Shown here: positions 26,953 through 35,937 of the stretch, piece by piece | How the letters are laid out: each line of letters opens with the position of its first letter | How positions within the stretch are numbered: the first letter of the stretch is position 1 | Source: Bacillus sp. REN16 | GTDB taxonomy: Bacteria > Bacillota > Bacilli > Bacillales > Bacillaceae_L | Length of the DNA: 64,000 nt | Assembly (NCBI RefSeq): GCF_020731355.1 | Contig: NZ_JAJFZK010000004.1 | Span: forward strand, 1-64,000 | Direction: 5' to 3' | Program-made: the position numbers and the translations under genes | The notes under the pieces: model-generated | The model's input: the letters and a program-made list of their open reading frames with translations, nothing else | Told to the model about the DNA's origin: nothing | Databases searched by the model: none

Positions 26953-27600
26953 AAAAAAGAGACGCTTTTAGTAACGGGTTCCGTTAACTATCACAAACAT
27001 TAAAAATGTAAGTTAAAATGAGTGCCAATTTGCATATGAAATTGATGCTCATTTTTTATTCGAGTAAAGCCATTTGTGCCGAAATTACATAAAAATTTGT
27101 ATAGGAAAATGATCCCCAAATTGTAGGGGTACAATGGCTGTTGTACCCCTACAATTTTGCATACATTTTATCTTACAAAAGTACTTAGAAACATAAGAAA
27201 TCCTATCCTTAATTGAATACCCAGTGATATTTAAAATAAGCGGAGATATTTCCGTTAAATGCAGAATAGAGCTCTTTTCGGGGGTTATAGGGGGAAATTT
27301 TCCGCTTATGCAGAAAAAAATCCCCAATTTTTACGTTACTTGAGTCAATAGGGGAAATTTCTCCTCTTATTTACGCTATTTTTTAGCTTATTTACAAATT
27401 AAGAGGAATTTCTCCCTCTATTTTTTAAAATCCGGTGCGTTAGCTGCCCCCCTAACCTCTTTTCCAATCAAAAATGGCTCAGCGAACTGAGCCACTTTAT
27501 TATTAATTGCAAAAACAGATACAAGAAGCAGTACAAAATGGGCTACATTTTCGGGTTTTGCGACAGGAAACGGAACCCGTTACGCTTTTGGGGCGTCCTT
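26953..27600. terminator. ytoI/ytpI convergent terminator split by an insertion
   Basis: The left arm AAAAAG-A-GACGC (26954-26965) and the right arm GCGTCCTTTTT (27592-27602) would pair with one bulged A around a loop of TTTTGGG if the element were absent. Insertion is inside the loop. Confidence 0.7.
26970..27582. mobile_element. Non-autonomous TIR element (MITE-like), copy 2
   Basis: About 613 bp with the same ends as copy 1 at 10558-11121: AG-TAACGGGTTCCGTT at the left and AACGGAACCCGTTA at the right. It is flanked by an exact 7-bp direct repeat CGCTTTT (26963-26969 and 27583-27589), as expected of a target-site duplication. It has about 50 bases more than copy 1 near its right end, including the perfect hairpin TGGCTCAG-CGAA-CTGAGCCA (27475-27494). 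No transposase is encoded; a minus-strand frame conserved in both copies is discussed among the rejected items. Confidence 0.82.
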
Positions 27601-27608
27601 TTTCATTC

Positions 27609-27905
27609 TTATTGTTGCTTAGCTTCTTGCATAACCAAGGGCTGATAATGCTTATACGCACGGAATCCCGCCCAAGTACTGCCGCCGCCAACCAATACAA
27701 GAATGAAGCCGATTACTGTTGATATCGTAGACGGATGAACGAAGAATGTATTTAAACCGAATAAGGCAACAAATAGTCCAAGTGCCATGCTAGACTTCGC
27801 TGAGAGCCATTGTTTTTCAATTGGACGTCTTGTACGGAAGTATTTTGTTTTATAATAAAAATAAAAGACAAGTGCAAAAATGATTAACATAACAAGTATT
27901 TTCAT
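27609..27905 (-). CDS. ytpI: YtpI-like membrane protein
   Basis: The 98-residue protein has three predicted membrane segments (residues 2-18, 42-56 and 62-78) and a short basic loop RTRRPIEKQW between the first two. This fits the YtpI-like family located between ytoI and nrnA in Bacillus. Function unknown. TTGGAGGTAGC precedes the start on the minus strand. Its terminator is the one interrupted by the element at 26970-27582. Confidence 0.82.
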   Translation of the reverse strand: MKILVMLIIFALVFYFYYKTKYFRTRRPIEKQWLSAKSSMALGLFVALFGLNTFFVHPSTISTVIGFILVLVGGGSTWAGFRAYKHYQPLVMQEAKQQ

Positions 27906-28011
27906 AAGAAGCTACCTCCAATTCTAGACTGCTATTCCTATTGTAACTAGAAAGAATCCAAAATGCTAGTGAATAGAATGTGAAGAAGAGAGGATATAAA
28001 AGGAGAATAAA

Positions 28012-28959
28012 ATGATAGAAGCGATTCTTAAAACAATAACTGAATTTGATACAATTATCATTCATCGCCATGTTAGGCCAGACCCAGATGCATATGGCTC
28101 ACAATGTGGATTAGCAGAAATACTGATAGCAAGCTTTCCAACTAAACATGTATTTGTCGTTGGAGAGGATGAGCCATCTTTACTCTTTCTAAAGGAAATG
28201 GACAAAATTCCTGATGAAATATATGCTGACGCATTAGTGATTGTCTGCGATACTGCAAATCAGGGGCGGATTTCAGATACACGTTACAAACAAGGTAAAA
28301 AGCTGATTAAAATTGATCACCATCCGAATGATGATCCATATGGTGATTATGTATGGGTTGATACAAATGCAAGTTCTTGCAGTGAAATGATTTATGAGCT
28401 TTACCTGCAAGGTAAAAATCAAGGACTATCATTTTCGAAGGAAGCTGCGAGATTTCTATTTGCTGGAATCGTCGGAGACACTGGTCGATTTTTGTTTCCT
28501 AATACAAATCCAAAGACATTTGCATATGCTGGAGCATTAATCGAATATGGCTTTCATTTTCCTCAAGTTTATGAGAATTTGTATAAAATAAAGGAAAATG
28601 TTGCACGCCTTAGTGGCTATGTCTATCAGAATTATAAGGTTACTGAAGATGGTGTGGGCTGGATGGTGATTACAAACGATATTCTTAAAGAATTTAATGT
28701 AACACCTTCTGAAGCATCGCAGCTAGTAAGTAACTTAGGGAATATCGAAAATATGAAAACATGGGTGTTTTTCGTAGAGGAAAAGGAACAAATTCGTGTT
28801 CGCTTACGCTCAAAAGGGCCAGTGATTAACGGTGTTGCCAAAAAATATAATGGTGGCGGGCATCCCCTAGCTTCGGGAGCTACTATTTATTCATGGGAAA
28901 AGGTAGACCAAGTCATCGCAGATTTACGTGAAGCTTCCAACCAGGATTTAAAAAAATAA
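28012..28959 (+). CDS. nrnA: NanoRNase/pAp phosphatase NrnA
   Basis: DHH/DHHA1 phosphoesterase that degrades 2-5-nt RNAs and dephosphorylates 3'-phosphoadenosine 5'-phosphate. The 315-residue protein has RPDPDAYGSQ at 22-31, a CDTAN segment with Asp80, the name-giving DHH at 102-104, and a C-terminal DHHA1 domain ending in GGGHPLASGA. All Mn-binding motifs appear intact. AAAAGGAG precedes the ATG. It is divergent from ytpI and followed at once by a terminator. Confidence 0.95.
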   Translation: MIEAILKTITEFDTIIIHRHVRPDPDAYGSQCGLAEILIASFPTKHVFVVGEDEPSLLFLKEMDKIPDEIYADALVIVCDTANQGRISDTRYKQGKKLIKIDHHPNDDPYGDYVWVDTNASSCSEMIYELYLQGKNQGLSFSKEAARFLFAGIVGDTGRFLFPNTNPKTFAYAGALIEYGFHFPQVYENLYKIKENVARLSGYVYQNYKVTEDGVGWMVITNDILKEFNVTPSEASQLVSNLGNIENMKTWVFFVEEKEQIRVRLRSKGPVINGVAKKYNGGGHPLASGATIYSWEKVDQVIADLREASNQDLKK

Positions 28960-28988
28960 AGTCGCTCTATTTGGATGCGACTTTTTTA
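28958..28988 (+). terminator. Terminator of nrnA
   Basis: AAAGTCGC / GCGACTTT stem with an 11-nt loop and T6. It overlaps the stop codons on both sides and may also serve the convergent small gene. Confidence 0.85.
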
Positions 28989-29174
28989 GCTTTCCACCTT
29001 CACTGGGATAAACCATGAGCCTAAGTCGGTTACTTCTTCAAGGACATTGAGGTTTAATGCTTGAATTTCTTTCTTTATCGCATTAATAACATCTGGTGAT
29101 TCTGCGTAGGCGGAGTAACCATTTTTGATATGCGTCATTTTTTCATTTAAAAGTTTTCTGCGGTTAATATACAT
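28986..29174 (-). CDS. Small conserved hypothetical protein, 62 residues
   Basis: The product is soluble and charged (MYINRRKLLNEKMTHIKN... ending GSWFIPVKVES). I recall similarly sized small genes next to ytrI in Bacillus, but I cannot assign a name with confidence. AAGGAGGG lies ahead of the start on the minus strand. It is separated from ytrI by about 130 bp with a terminator, so it is probably a separate unit. Confidence 0.65.
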   Translation of the reverse strand: MYINRRKLLNEKMTHIKNGYSAYAESPDVINAIKKEIQALNLNVLEEVTDLGSWFIPVKVES

Positions 29175-29281
29175 ATTTTCCCTCCTTGTGCGTTGTAATT
29201 TTATTTTATTTCATTTGTGCCTAAAAATGCTACATAATTTTAAAATTTTCTAAAAATTGTAACAAAAATATCTCTTTTATA

Positions 29282-29308
29282 TTAAAAAAGCCTCCGAACT
29301 AGGAGGCT
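29282..29308 (-). terminator. Terminator of ytrHI (minus strand)
   Basis: AGCCTCC / GGAGGCT stem; on the minus strand it is followed by T6, just after the ytrI stop. Confidence 0.9.
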
Positions 29309-29311
29309 AAG

Positions 29312-29815
29312 TTATTTTACAAGTTCGATATTTAGTGTAATTTCAAGAGTTGTATCAAAAAAGACAGTGTGAATTTTGAATCTATATTTTTTATCGTCCA
29401 GCTCGAAAACATGATTTTCAATTGTACTAAAGAGTAGATCTTTGTTTTTGGATACTGTTTGAACATCCTGTCCAATTAAAGAGTTCAGATCTTCAATTAC
29501 AGCTGTTTTCATATGGTGAAGATTGAGTGAACTAAGTTCAACCTTCTTTTTATTTGCGAAATCTACCTTGAAGTCCTGAATTTTGAGCTTTTTTTTGTTA
29601 TCTTCATTTAATTTTTCCACATCTTCAATAAGGATGTCCTTGCTTTTTCTTAATTCTTTAATTACATTATTTTGTTCCGTTATTTTTTGAATCTGTTTAT
29701 CCTGTAAAACCCCAAACTGAAACAAAAAGACAAACCAACTTATTAGAGCACCGATAACAATGCCTGCGAAAAATCGCTGCCAGCCTGGTTTTTGATGATA
29801 GGGTGGAACTCTCAT
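29312..29815 (-). CDS. ytrI: Sporulation membrane protein YtrI
   Basis: The 167-residue protein has one membrane anchor at about residues 14-37 and a long Lys/Glu-rich coiled-coil segment (residues 40-85). A globular C-terminal part follows. This is the architecture of YtrI, a mother-cell membrane protein needed for efficient sporulation in B. subtilis. Its ATG shares one base with the ytrH stop (TAATG), which indicates translational coupling. A longer N terminus to 29842 would lie within ytrH and is rejected. Confidence 0.88.
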   Translation of the reverse strand: MRVPPYHQKPGWQRFFAGIVIGALISWFVFLFQFGVLQDKQIQKITEQNNVIKELRKSKDILIEDVEKLNEDNKKKLKIQDFKVDFANKKKVELSSLNLHHMKTAVIEDLNSLIGQDVQTVSKNKDLLFSTIENHVFELDDKKYRFKIHTVFFDTTLEITLNIELVK

Positions 29816-30153
29816 TAGGTGATATGCTCCTGTGTAAACCACTCAATAATTCTCCATCCGAACTGTGCTCCTCCCATTGCAGAGACAATTAGGAGAAATT
29901 GCTTAAAGACATCCTTTGTTTGACCAAGAAAAATCCCTTTTTCAAAGCTGTAAAATGTATCGAATGTTCCACCAATTGCAGCAACAAGTGCCCAGATTTT
30001 CAACTTGCTGGCCACTGAATAAATTTCAGATAATGGTGCTTGACCTGAAACAAACGCACCCAGCCCGCCGATTAGAGAACCACCCAGAAGAACCCCGAGG
30101 GCAATAAAGAAACTATGAATAAATGCTGGCATAAATGCATCTTTTATTTCCAT
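29815..30153 (-). CDS. ytrH: Sporulation protein YtrH
   Basis: The 112-residue membrane protein has hydrophobic segments near residues 8-30, 50-65 and 85-100, Gly-rich in GVLLGGSLIGGLGAF. It matches YtrH of the sigma-E-controlled ytrHI operon of spore formers. The ATG at 30153 is preferred; a GTG at 30165 is possible, and neither has a strong Shine-Dalgarno. A sigma-E-like promoter lies just upstream, and dnaE is divergent. Confidence 0.87.
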   Translation of the reverse strand: MEIKDAFMPAFIHSFFIALGVLLGGSLIGGLGAFVSGQAPLSEIYSVASKLKIWALVAAIGGTFDTFYSFEKGIFLGQTKDVFKQFLLIVSAMGGAQFGWRIIEWFTQEHIT

Positions 30154-30187
30154 TTGGACACCCACTTTTTGAATTTGTTATTACTAT

Positions 30188-30218
30188 ATGTATATGGACA
30201 ATCCTTTGCCGGTATGAC
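30188..30218 (-). promoter_or_regulatory. Candidate sigma-E promoter of ytrHI
   Basis: On the minus strand GTCATAC (from 30218) is followed after about 14-16 bases by CATATACAT (30196-30188). This resembles the sigma-E pair (KMATATT, CATACANT). Mother-cell expression of ytrHI is known in B. subtilis. Confidence 0.5.
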
Positions 30219-30309
30219 CGTAATGAGTTTTGTTTTGCTTGTTTCATAAATAGGACTATAATTAAAGTATTGAAGAGGACGTAAAATTTTTGAAAAAGGT
30301 GTGATTTCG

Positions 30310-33300
30310 TTGCCTTTTGTACATCTCCAGGTTCAAAGTGCCTACAGCCTTTTATCAAGTGCCGCCAAAGTTGAAACTTTGGTTGAAAAAGCGAGCAACA
30401 TAGGGCATAAGGCATTGGCATTAACTGATGAAAATGTAATGTATGGAGCAATCGCTTTTTATAAAGAATGCAGGAAGCGTGGAATCAAACCAATCATAGG
30501 CATGACTGCATCAGTGTTATCGGAAGAAGAAGACACTGCTTATCCTGTCGTATTACTTGCGAAAAACAATAAAGGATATCAAAATCTCTTAAAAATTAGC
30601 AGTGCGATTCAGACTAAATCAAAGGATGGAATCCCGAGAAGATGGTTATCGCAATATTGTGAGGGATTAATCGGGATATCACCTGGTTTAAAAGGTGACA
30701 TCGAACAAAACTTAAAAAATGGAAATTACGAGGAAGCTTTAAAGAAAGCCAATTCCTACAAACAAATCTTCGAACAAGAAAGCTTTTACTTATCTGTGCA
30801 AAACCATGGATTGCAAGAGAATACCATAATTAACAATATGCTATTCAAAATGGGTGATGAACTAAAAGTACCTTTGGTTGCTACAAACCATGTTCAATAC
30901 ATAGATCAGACCGATTCATTTGCCCACGAGTGCTTACTAGCTATAAAAAATGGGGCAAAGCTTTCAGATGATGATCGAGACATTCTTCCGAGCAAGGAAT
31001 ATTATTTAAAGTCCCCATCTCAAATGACCGAGCTTTTTTCTGAGAGCCCAGAAGTTCTTGAAAACACATTGCGCATTGCGCGTCTTTGTAATGTTGATTT
31101 TGAACTAGGTCAATTCGCGCTCCCGAAATACCCAGTTCCGGGGGATGAATCTGCTGAGGATTATTTGTCGCGAATCTGTCTTAAAGGTCTGCAAGATAGG
31201 TATCAAAACCCTACTGATGACCAGTACGAGCGACTGCAATATGAGCTTCAAGTCATCAAAAAAATGAATTTTAGTGACTATTTTTTAATTGTTTGGGATT
31301 TTATGAAATATGCCCATGAGAATGGTATTGTGACGGGGCCAGGAAGAGGCTCAGCAGCGGGCTCGTTGGTTGCATATGTTTTATATATTACGAATGTTGA
31401 TCCACTGGAACATCAATTACTCTTTGAACGATTCTTAAACCCTGAAAGAATATCAATGCCAGATATTGATATTGACTTTCCAGATAACCGACGCGATGAA
31501 ATGATTGAATATGTTTCGAAAAAATACGGCAGACTCCATGTCGCACAAATTATTACCTTTGGAACATTAGCAGCAAGAGCCGCACTTCGGGATGTTGGAA
31601 GAGTGATGGGAATCTCCCCTAAAGAAGCCGATTTTCTTGCCAAACAAGTTCCCAGTAAGCTTGGAATTACGCTTCAGCAGGCATATGAAGAATCACAAGG
31701 CTTACGTGAATATATTCAAAATATTGAAATCGGACGCAAAATCTTTGATACAGCTAAAAAAATTGAGGGACTTCCAAGACATACATCCACACATGCGGCT
31801 GGGGTTGTTATAAGTGAACGACCACTTACGGATTTAATTGCCATTCAAGAGGGCCACAATAACGTTTATTTGACACAATTCCCAATGGATATACTTGAGG
31901 AAATCGGGCTCTTAAAAATGGATTTCCTAGGGCTTAGAAACTTGACCCTTATTGATAATATTCTATCCATGATCAAGCGAGGCACAGGGAAAACGATTGA
32001 ACTTTCGAACATTCCATTAGATGATCAAAAAACATTTAACTTATTAAGTAAAGGTGATACAACGGGGGTTTTTCAGCTTGAATCAAGCGGGATGAGGAGT
32101 GTTTTAATAAGGCTGCAGCCGAACACCCTAGAAGACATTGTGGCAGTAAACGCCTTGTACAGACCTGGCCCGATGGACAATATCCCATCGTATATTGCGC
32201 GGAAACATAAAAAAGAGGAGATTCAATACCCGCATCCTGACCTAATACCGATTCTGCAAATGACAAATGGGGTTATTGTGTATCAGGAGCAAATTATGCA
32301 GATAGCCTCGAAGATGGCCGGATTTAGTCTTGGTGAGGCAGACCTTCTAAGGAGAGCAGTAAGCAAAAAGAAGAAAGAGGTTCTTGATAAGGAGCGTCAG
32401 CATTTTGTACAAGGAAGTATAAGTAAGGGTTACACAGAAACAACAGCGAATGAAATTTACGACTTAATTGTCAGATTTGCCAACTATGGTTTTAACCGCA
32501 GTCATGCTGTTGCTTATAGTATGATTGCTTATCAGCTTGCCTATTTAAAGGCAAACTATCCGCTCTATTTTATGGCTGCTCTGCTCACAAGTGTCATTGG
32601 TAATGATGACAAGCTGGGACAATATATACGTGAATCAAAACAAAAGGGGATCCGGATTCTGTCTCCATCCATTAATAAAAGCCATTATCCGTTTATTGTG
32701 GAGAATAACTCCATTCGTTTTAGTTTGGCAGGTATTAAAGGTGTTGGTGTTGCTGCACTAAAGGAGATTAGTGAAACAAGAAAAAGTAAGTTATTCTCTG
32801 ACCTTTTTGATTTTTGTGTCAGAACCTCAATGAAAAGTATTAACCGTCGTACTTTAGAAGCGTTAATTTGTTCAGGTGCTTTTGATGAATTTGGTGAACA
32901 TCGGGCAACACTTCTTGCCACATTAGACGTTGCACTCGAACATGCAGAACTGGTTCGGCCAAAAAATGATGAAAATCAATTTGAAATGTTTTTTGAGGAT
33001 GATTTTGGACTTAAGCCAAAATATGTTGAGGTTGAACCATTTAAGGAAATGGAAAAACTTCGCTTTGAAAAAGAAGCGCTTGGATTTTACTTATCAAGTC
33101 ACCCGATTACAGCGTATTCGACATTTTTGAAGAAAAACGGAGCGGTAGCTATATCGGATGCGCCCCTTTATCTGCATCAAAATGTTGTGATAGGAGGGTT
33201 TATCACAAAAGAGAGAACGATACGCACGAAAAAGGGAGAAGTAATGGCCTTTCTGACGATAGGTGATGAAACAGGTGAACTAGATGGAGTTGCCTTTCCG

Positions 33301-33672
33301 AGAACGTATACCCAGTCAGCAAAGCTGTTAAAAAACGAGGCTTTACTATTAATAAAAGGGAAAATAGAAAATCGGAATAATCAAATTCAGCTAATTATTA
33401 ATCAGGCTGAAGCTTTCCCTAATAAAGAGGATTTGCCAGAAGATGAAAAGAAGCTGTTTGTTAGAATGGAGAAGAGACATCAAACTGATCAAGTGTTTAT
33501 CGATTTAAAAGAATTGCTAAAAGAATATCCTGGGGAAATTCCAGTTGTTCTATATTATCAGGAATCTCAAAAAACAATTCAGCTTCAACAAGAACTTTGG
33601 GTAAGTCCTAATCCGAAATTTTTAAAAGAAATGAAGAATTTAATGGGTCAGGAAAATGTGGTGTTTCAATAA
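30310..33672 (+). CDS. dnaE: DNA polymerase III alpha subunit DnaE
   Basis: Error-prone C-family polymerase that in Bacillus extends RNA primers before handing over to PolC. The protein has 1120 residues (B. subtilis 1115). In order: a PHP domain starting VHLQVQSAYSLLSSA, the polymerase core with GPGRGSAAGSL and the catalytic PDIDIDFPDNRRDEM (about residues 380-395), helix-hairpin-helix motifs, and an OB fold around VVIGGFITKERTIRTKKGE. The PHP start lacks the usual HTDYS metal motif, as in other Bacillus DnaE, so PHP exonuclease activity is unlikely. The TTG at 30310 is about ten bases after AAAGG; the GTG at 30301 is too close. Confidence 0.95.
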   Translation: MPFVHLQVQSAYSLLSSAAKVETLVEKASNIGHKALALTDENVMYGAIAFYKECRKRGIKPIIGMTASVLSEEEDTAYPVVLLAKNNKGYQNLLKISSAIQTKSKDGIPRRWLSQYCEGLIGISPGLKGDIEQNLKNGNYEEALKKANSYKQIFEQESFYLSVQNHGLQENTIINNMLFKMGDELKVPLVATNHVQYIDQTDSFAHECLLAIKNGAKLSDDDRDILPSKEYYLKSPSQMTELFSESPEVLENTLRIARLCNVDFELGQFALPKYPVPGDESAEDYLSRICLKGLQDRYQNPTDDQYERLQYELQVIKKMNFSDYFLIVWDFMKYAHENGIVTGPGRGSAAGSLVAYVLYITNVDPLEHQLLFERFLNPERISMPDIDIDFPDNRRDEMIEYVSKKYGRLHVAQIITFGTLAARAALRDVGRVMGISPKEADFLAKQVPSKLGITLQQAYEESQGLREYIQNIEIGRKIFDTAKKIEGLPRHTSTHAAGVVISERPLTDLIAIQEGHNNVYLTQFPMDILEEIGLLKMDFLGLRNLTLIDNILSMIKRGTGKTIELSNIPLDDQKTFNLLSKGDTTGVFQLESSGMRSVLIRLQPNTLEDIVAVNALYRPGPMDNIPSYIARKHKKEEIQYPHPDLIPILQMTNGVIVYQEQIMQIASKMAGFSLGEADLLRRAVSKKKKEVLDKERQHFVQGSISKGYTETTANEIYDLIVRFANYGFNRSHAVAYSMIAYQLAYLKANYPLYFMAALLTSVIGNDDKLGQYIRESKQKGIRILSPSINKSHYPFIVENNSIRFSLAGIKGVGVAALKEISETRKSKLFSDLFDFCVRTSMKSINRRTLEALICSGAFDEFGEHRATLLATLDVALEHAELVRPKNDENQFEMFFEDDFGLKPKYVEVEPFKEMEKLRFEKEALGFYLSSHPITAYSTFLKKNGAVAISDAPLYLHQNVVIGGFITKERTIRTKKGEVMAFLTIGDETGELDGVAFPRTYTQSAKLLKNEALLLIKGKIENRNNQIQLIINQAEAFPNKEDLPEDEKKLFVRMEKRHQTDQVFIDLKELLKEYPGEIPVVLYYQESQKTIQLQQELWVSPNPKFLKEMKNLMGQENVVFQ

Positions 33673-33679
33673 CAAACTC

Positions 33680-33707
33680 TTTACAGGAACCGCATTTATG
33701 TTATATT
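33680..33707 (+). promoter_or_regulatory. Candidate promoter upstream of malic enzyme
   Basis: TTTACA (33680-33685), a 16-bp spacer and TATATT (33702-33707). It lies shortly after the dnaE stop. Confidence 0.4.
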
Positions 33708-33721
33708 GTAATATAAAAGCG

Positions 33722-33738
33722 AAGTGGCCATACCACTT
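33722..33738. promoter_or_regulatory. Candidate GntR-family operator
   Basis: AAGTGG-CCATA-CCACTT is a perfect 17-bp dyad a few bases downstream of the inferred start. FadR-subfamily GntR regulators bind dyads of this size, and one is encoded right after ytsJ, so autoregulation of a ytsJ-gntR unit is a reasonable inference. Confidence 0.4.
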
Positions 33739-33878
33739 ATCATGTATGAATAAGGAAATTCTATTTTACTAGTTTTCATGAAAAATCGGACAAGTTTTAA
33801 CTACCTTAATGACTACAACTGGTACCAGATTTTTTTGGCTGCCAAGTTTTCTTTATAACAAGGAGTGAAAAAAAGGAA

Positions 33879-35108
33879 ATGACTCTAAGAGAAGAAGCCC
33901 TACATATTCATCAACTTCATAAGGGAAAGCTCGAATCAAAATCAAAAATTCCTGTAAGAAATGCAAAGGATTTAAGTTTAGCATACTCTCCAGGAGTAGC
34001 TGAACCTTGTAAGGTTATTTACGATGATAAATCCAAAGTGTATGAATACACAATGAAAGGGAATATGGTAGCTGTTGTTTCTGATGGGACAGCGGTGCTG
34101 GGCCTGGGAAATATTGGTCCAGAAGCTGCACTTCCAGTTATGGAAGGAAAAGCTGTACTATTTAAGAGCTTTGCAGGTGTAGATGCATTTCCTATTTGTT
34201 TAAATACAACAGATATTGACAAGATTGTGGAAACTGTAAAATTATTAGAGCCTACTTTTGGCGGCGTTAACTTAGAGGATATCGCAGCTCCGAATTGCTT
34301 TATAATTGAGGAACGTCTAAAAAAAGAAGCCAATATTCCGGTTTTTCATGATGATCAACACGGTACCGCAATAGTTACAGTAGCAGGACTAGTGAACGCA
34401 TTAAAGCTTGTTGGCAAGAAAATGTCAGAAATAAAAGTTGTTGCAAACGGAGCAGGTGCTGCCGGGATTGCAATTATTAAGCTTCTATACCGCTATGGGG
34501 TTCGCGACATTATTATGTGTGACTCTAGAGGAGCGATTTTTGAAGGTCGTACCTTTGGTATGAATGATGTTAAAGCCGAAGTAGCAAAATATACAAATCG
34601 AAATCGTCTAGAAGGCTCTCTCGCAGATGCTCTTCAGGATGCAGATGTCTTTATCGGCGTTTCTGTTGAAGGTGCTCTTACAGCGGATATGGTAAAAACC
34701 ATGAATGAGGATCCAATTATTTTTGCTATGGCAAATCCTAATCCAGAAATCATGCCAGATGTGGCATTAGAAGCAGGAGCTAAAGTGGTTGGAACGGGAA
34801 GATCTGATTTTCCAAACCAAGTAAACAATGTACTTGCTTTCCCAGGGATTTTTAGAGGAGCTTTAGATGCTAGAGCTACTCATATTAATGAACAAATGAA
34901 AATTGCAGCAGTAGAAGCAATTGCATCATTAATTTCTTCTGAGGAACTTCGAGCTGACTATGTCATTCCTGCACCATTTGATCCACGTGTTGCTCCTGCT
35001 GTTGCTGCTGGTGTGGCAAAGGCAGCAATGGAAACAGGGGTAGCAAGAATCACTGTAAATCCGGAAGAAGTTGCAGAGAAGACAAGACGGTTAGCCATAA
35101 TAGAGTAG
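33879..35108 (+). CDS. ytsJ: Malic enzyme (NADP-dependent, YtsJ-like)
   Basis: Oxidative decarboxylation of malate to pyruvate with NAD(P) reduction; YtsJ is the main NADPH-producing malic enzyme of B. subtilis. The 409-residue protein has AYSPGVAEPCK, SDGTAVLGLGNIGPEA and LEDIAAPNCF. Its FHDDQHGTAIV segment carries metal-binding Asp residues, VANGAGAAGIAI is the dinucleotide fold, and FAMANPNPEI is conserved. AAAAGGA immediately precedes the ATG. It stands upstream of gntR-accDA, linking pyruvate and NADPH supply to fatty-acid synthesis. Confidence 0.94.
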   Translation: MTLREEALHIHQLHKGKLESKSKIPVRNAKDLSLAYSPGVAEPCKVIYDDKSKVYEYTMKGNMVAVVSDGTAVLGLGNIGPEAALPVMEGKAVLFKSFAGVDAFPICLNTTDIDKIVETVKLLEPTFGGVNLEDIAAPNCFIIEERLKKEANIPVFHDDQHGTAIVTVAGLVNALKLVGKKMSEIKVVANGAGAAGIAIIKLLYRYGVRDIIMCDSRGAIFEGRTFGMNDVKAEVAKYTNRNRLEGSLADALQDADVFIGVSVEGALTADMVKTMNEDPIIFAMANPNPEIMPDVALEAGAKVVGTGRSDFPNQVNNVLAFPGIFRGALDARATHINEQMKIAAVEAIASLISSEELRADYVIPAPFDPRVAPAVAAGVAKAAMETGVARITVNPEEVAEKTRRLAIIE

Positions 35109-35119
35109 GACGAGGTATT

Positions 35120-35728
35120 GTGACATCCCATAATTCTAAGGTTTACATTGAAATCGTGAAACAAATTAGGTCCATCATTCAAGATGATGGACTTTCCGCT
35201 GGAGATAAAATCCCTTCTGAAAGAGAGCTTTCAGACCGTCTTAATGTAGGGCGTTCCTCTGTAAGAGAGGCCTTAAGATCACTTGAGTTATTAGGCCTAA
35301 TTGAGACGAGAAGGGGAGAAGGTACCTTTTTAAAGGATTTTGGGGATCATCAGTTGATTCATTTACTTGGTACCTTTATTATCCAAGGAGATAAAACAAA
35401 AAACGATCTTCTTGAAACGAAAAAAACACTTGAAAAATCCTGTATAGAATTAGTTTGTCACACAACTAACGATCAGATGATCGCAGAACTTAAAAAGACT
35501 CTATGGGAGACTAGTGATCCCGAAGAATACCTTTTTAAGACAATTGTTGAAGCAACAGGTAACCGGCTTTTACTGCGAATCTGGGTCGTAATTTATGAGT
35601 ATGTGAAGTTTATATATGAGGAACAGACTCATGTAATAAACAAAGAAGGTTTTGATGAGTTAGTTGAAGCTCTTAGTAATAGAGATGTGGCAAAAGCTTT
35701 ATCTGCCTATGAAAAAATCAATTTGTAG
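35120..35728 (+). CDS. GntR/FadR-family transcriptional regulator
   Basis: The 202-residue protein has an N-terminal winged helix with the GntR signature (GDKIPSERELSDRLNVGRSSVREALRSLELLGLIETRRGEGTF region, about residues 28-70). A helical FadR-type effector domain of roughly 130 residues follows, at the short end for that domain. The ligand is unknown. GTG start at 35120 after ACGAGG. It lies 11 bp after ytsJ and is probably cotranscribed; accD follows after about 210 bp. The dyad at 33722-33738 is a candidate binding site. Confidence 0.87.
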   Translation: MTSHNSKVYIEIVKQIRSIIQDDGLSAGDKIPSERELSDRLNVGRSSVREALRSLELLGLIETRRGEGTFLKDFGDHQLIHLLGTFIIQGDKTKNDLLETKKTLEKSCIELVCHTTNDQMIAELKKTLWETSDPEEYLFKTIVEATGNRLLLRIWVVIYEYVKFIYEEQTHVINKEGFDELVEALSNRDVAKALSAYEKINL

Positions 35729-35937
35729 GAAATTGTATTGATTTTGTTGACAAATTCCTACAAAAAATAGTGAAGACATTCAGTAAAGTATAAGTACATG
35801 CTTTTTTGGCAACGAAGGAAGATAAAGATTTTCCTTTTTTTCGTTACACAACTTTTTGTCTTGTATACGCAGATAAATATATAAATGAAAACTAAGTCGA
35901 AAAAGCCATTCCATTGAATGTGTGAGGAGGTTCCTTT

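Noticed and set aside
33819-33828. CTGGTACCAG palindrome upstream of malic enzyme as an operator or T-box piece
   Set aside because: It is a short self-complementary 10-mer with no neighbouring T-box structure; chance occurrence is likely and a better dyad lies at 33722.
35747-35775. TTGACA as a -35 for an accD promoter
   Set aside because: At 16-18 bp spacing there is no acceptable -10 sequence. accDA may use another promoter, but I could not place it.
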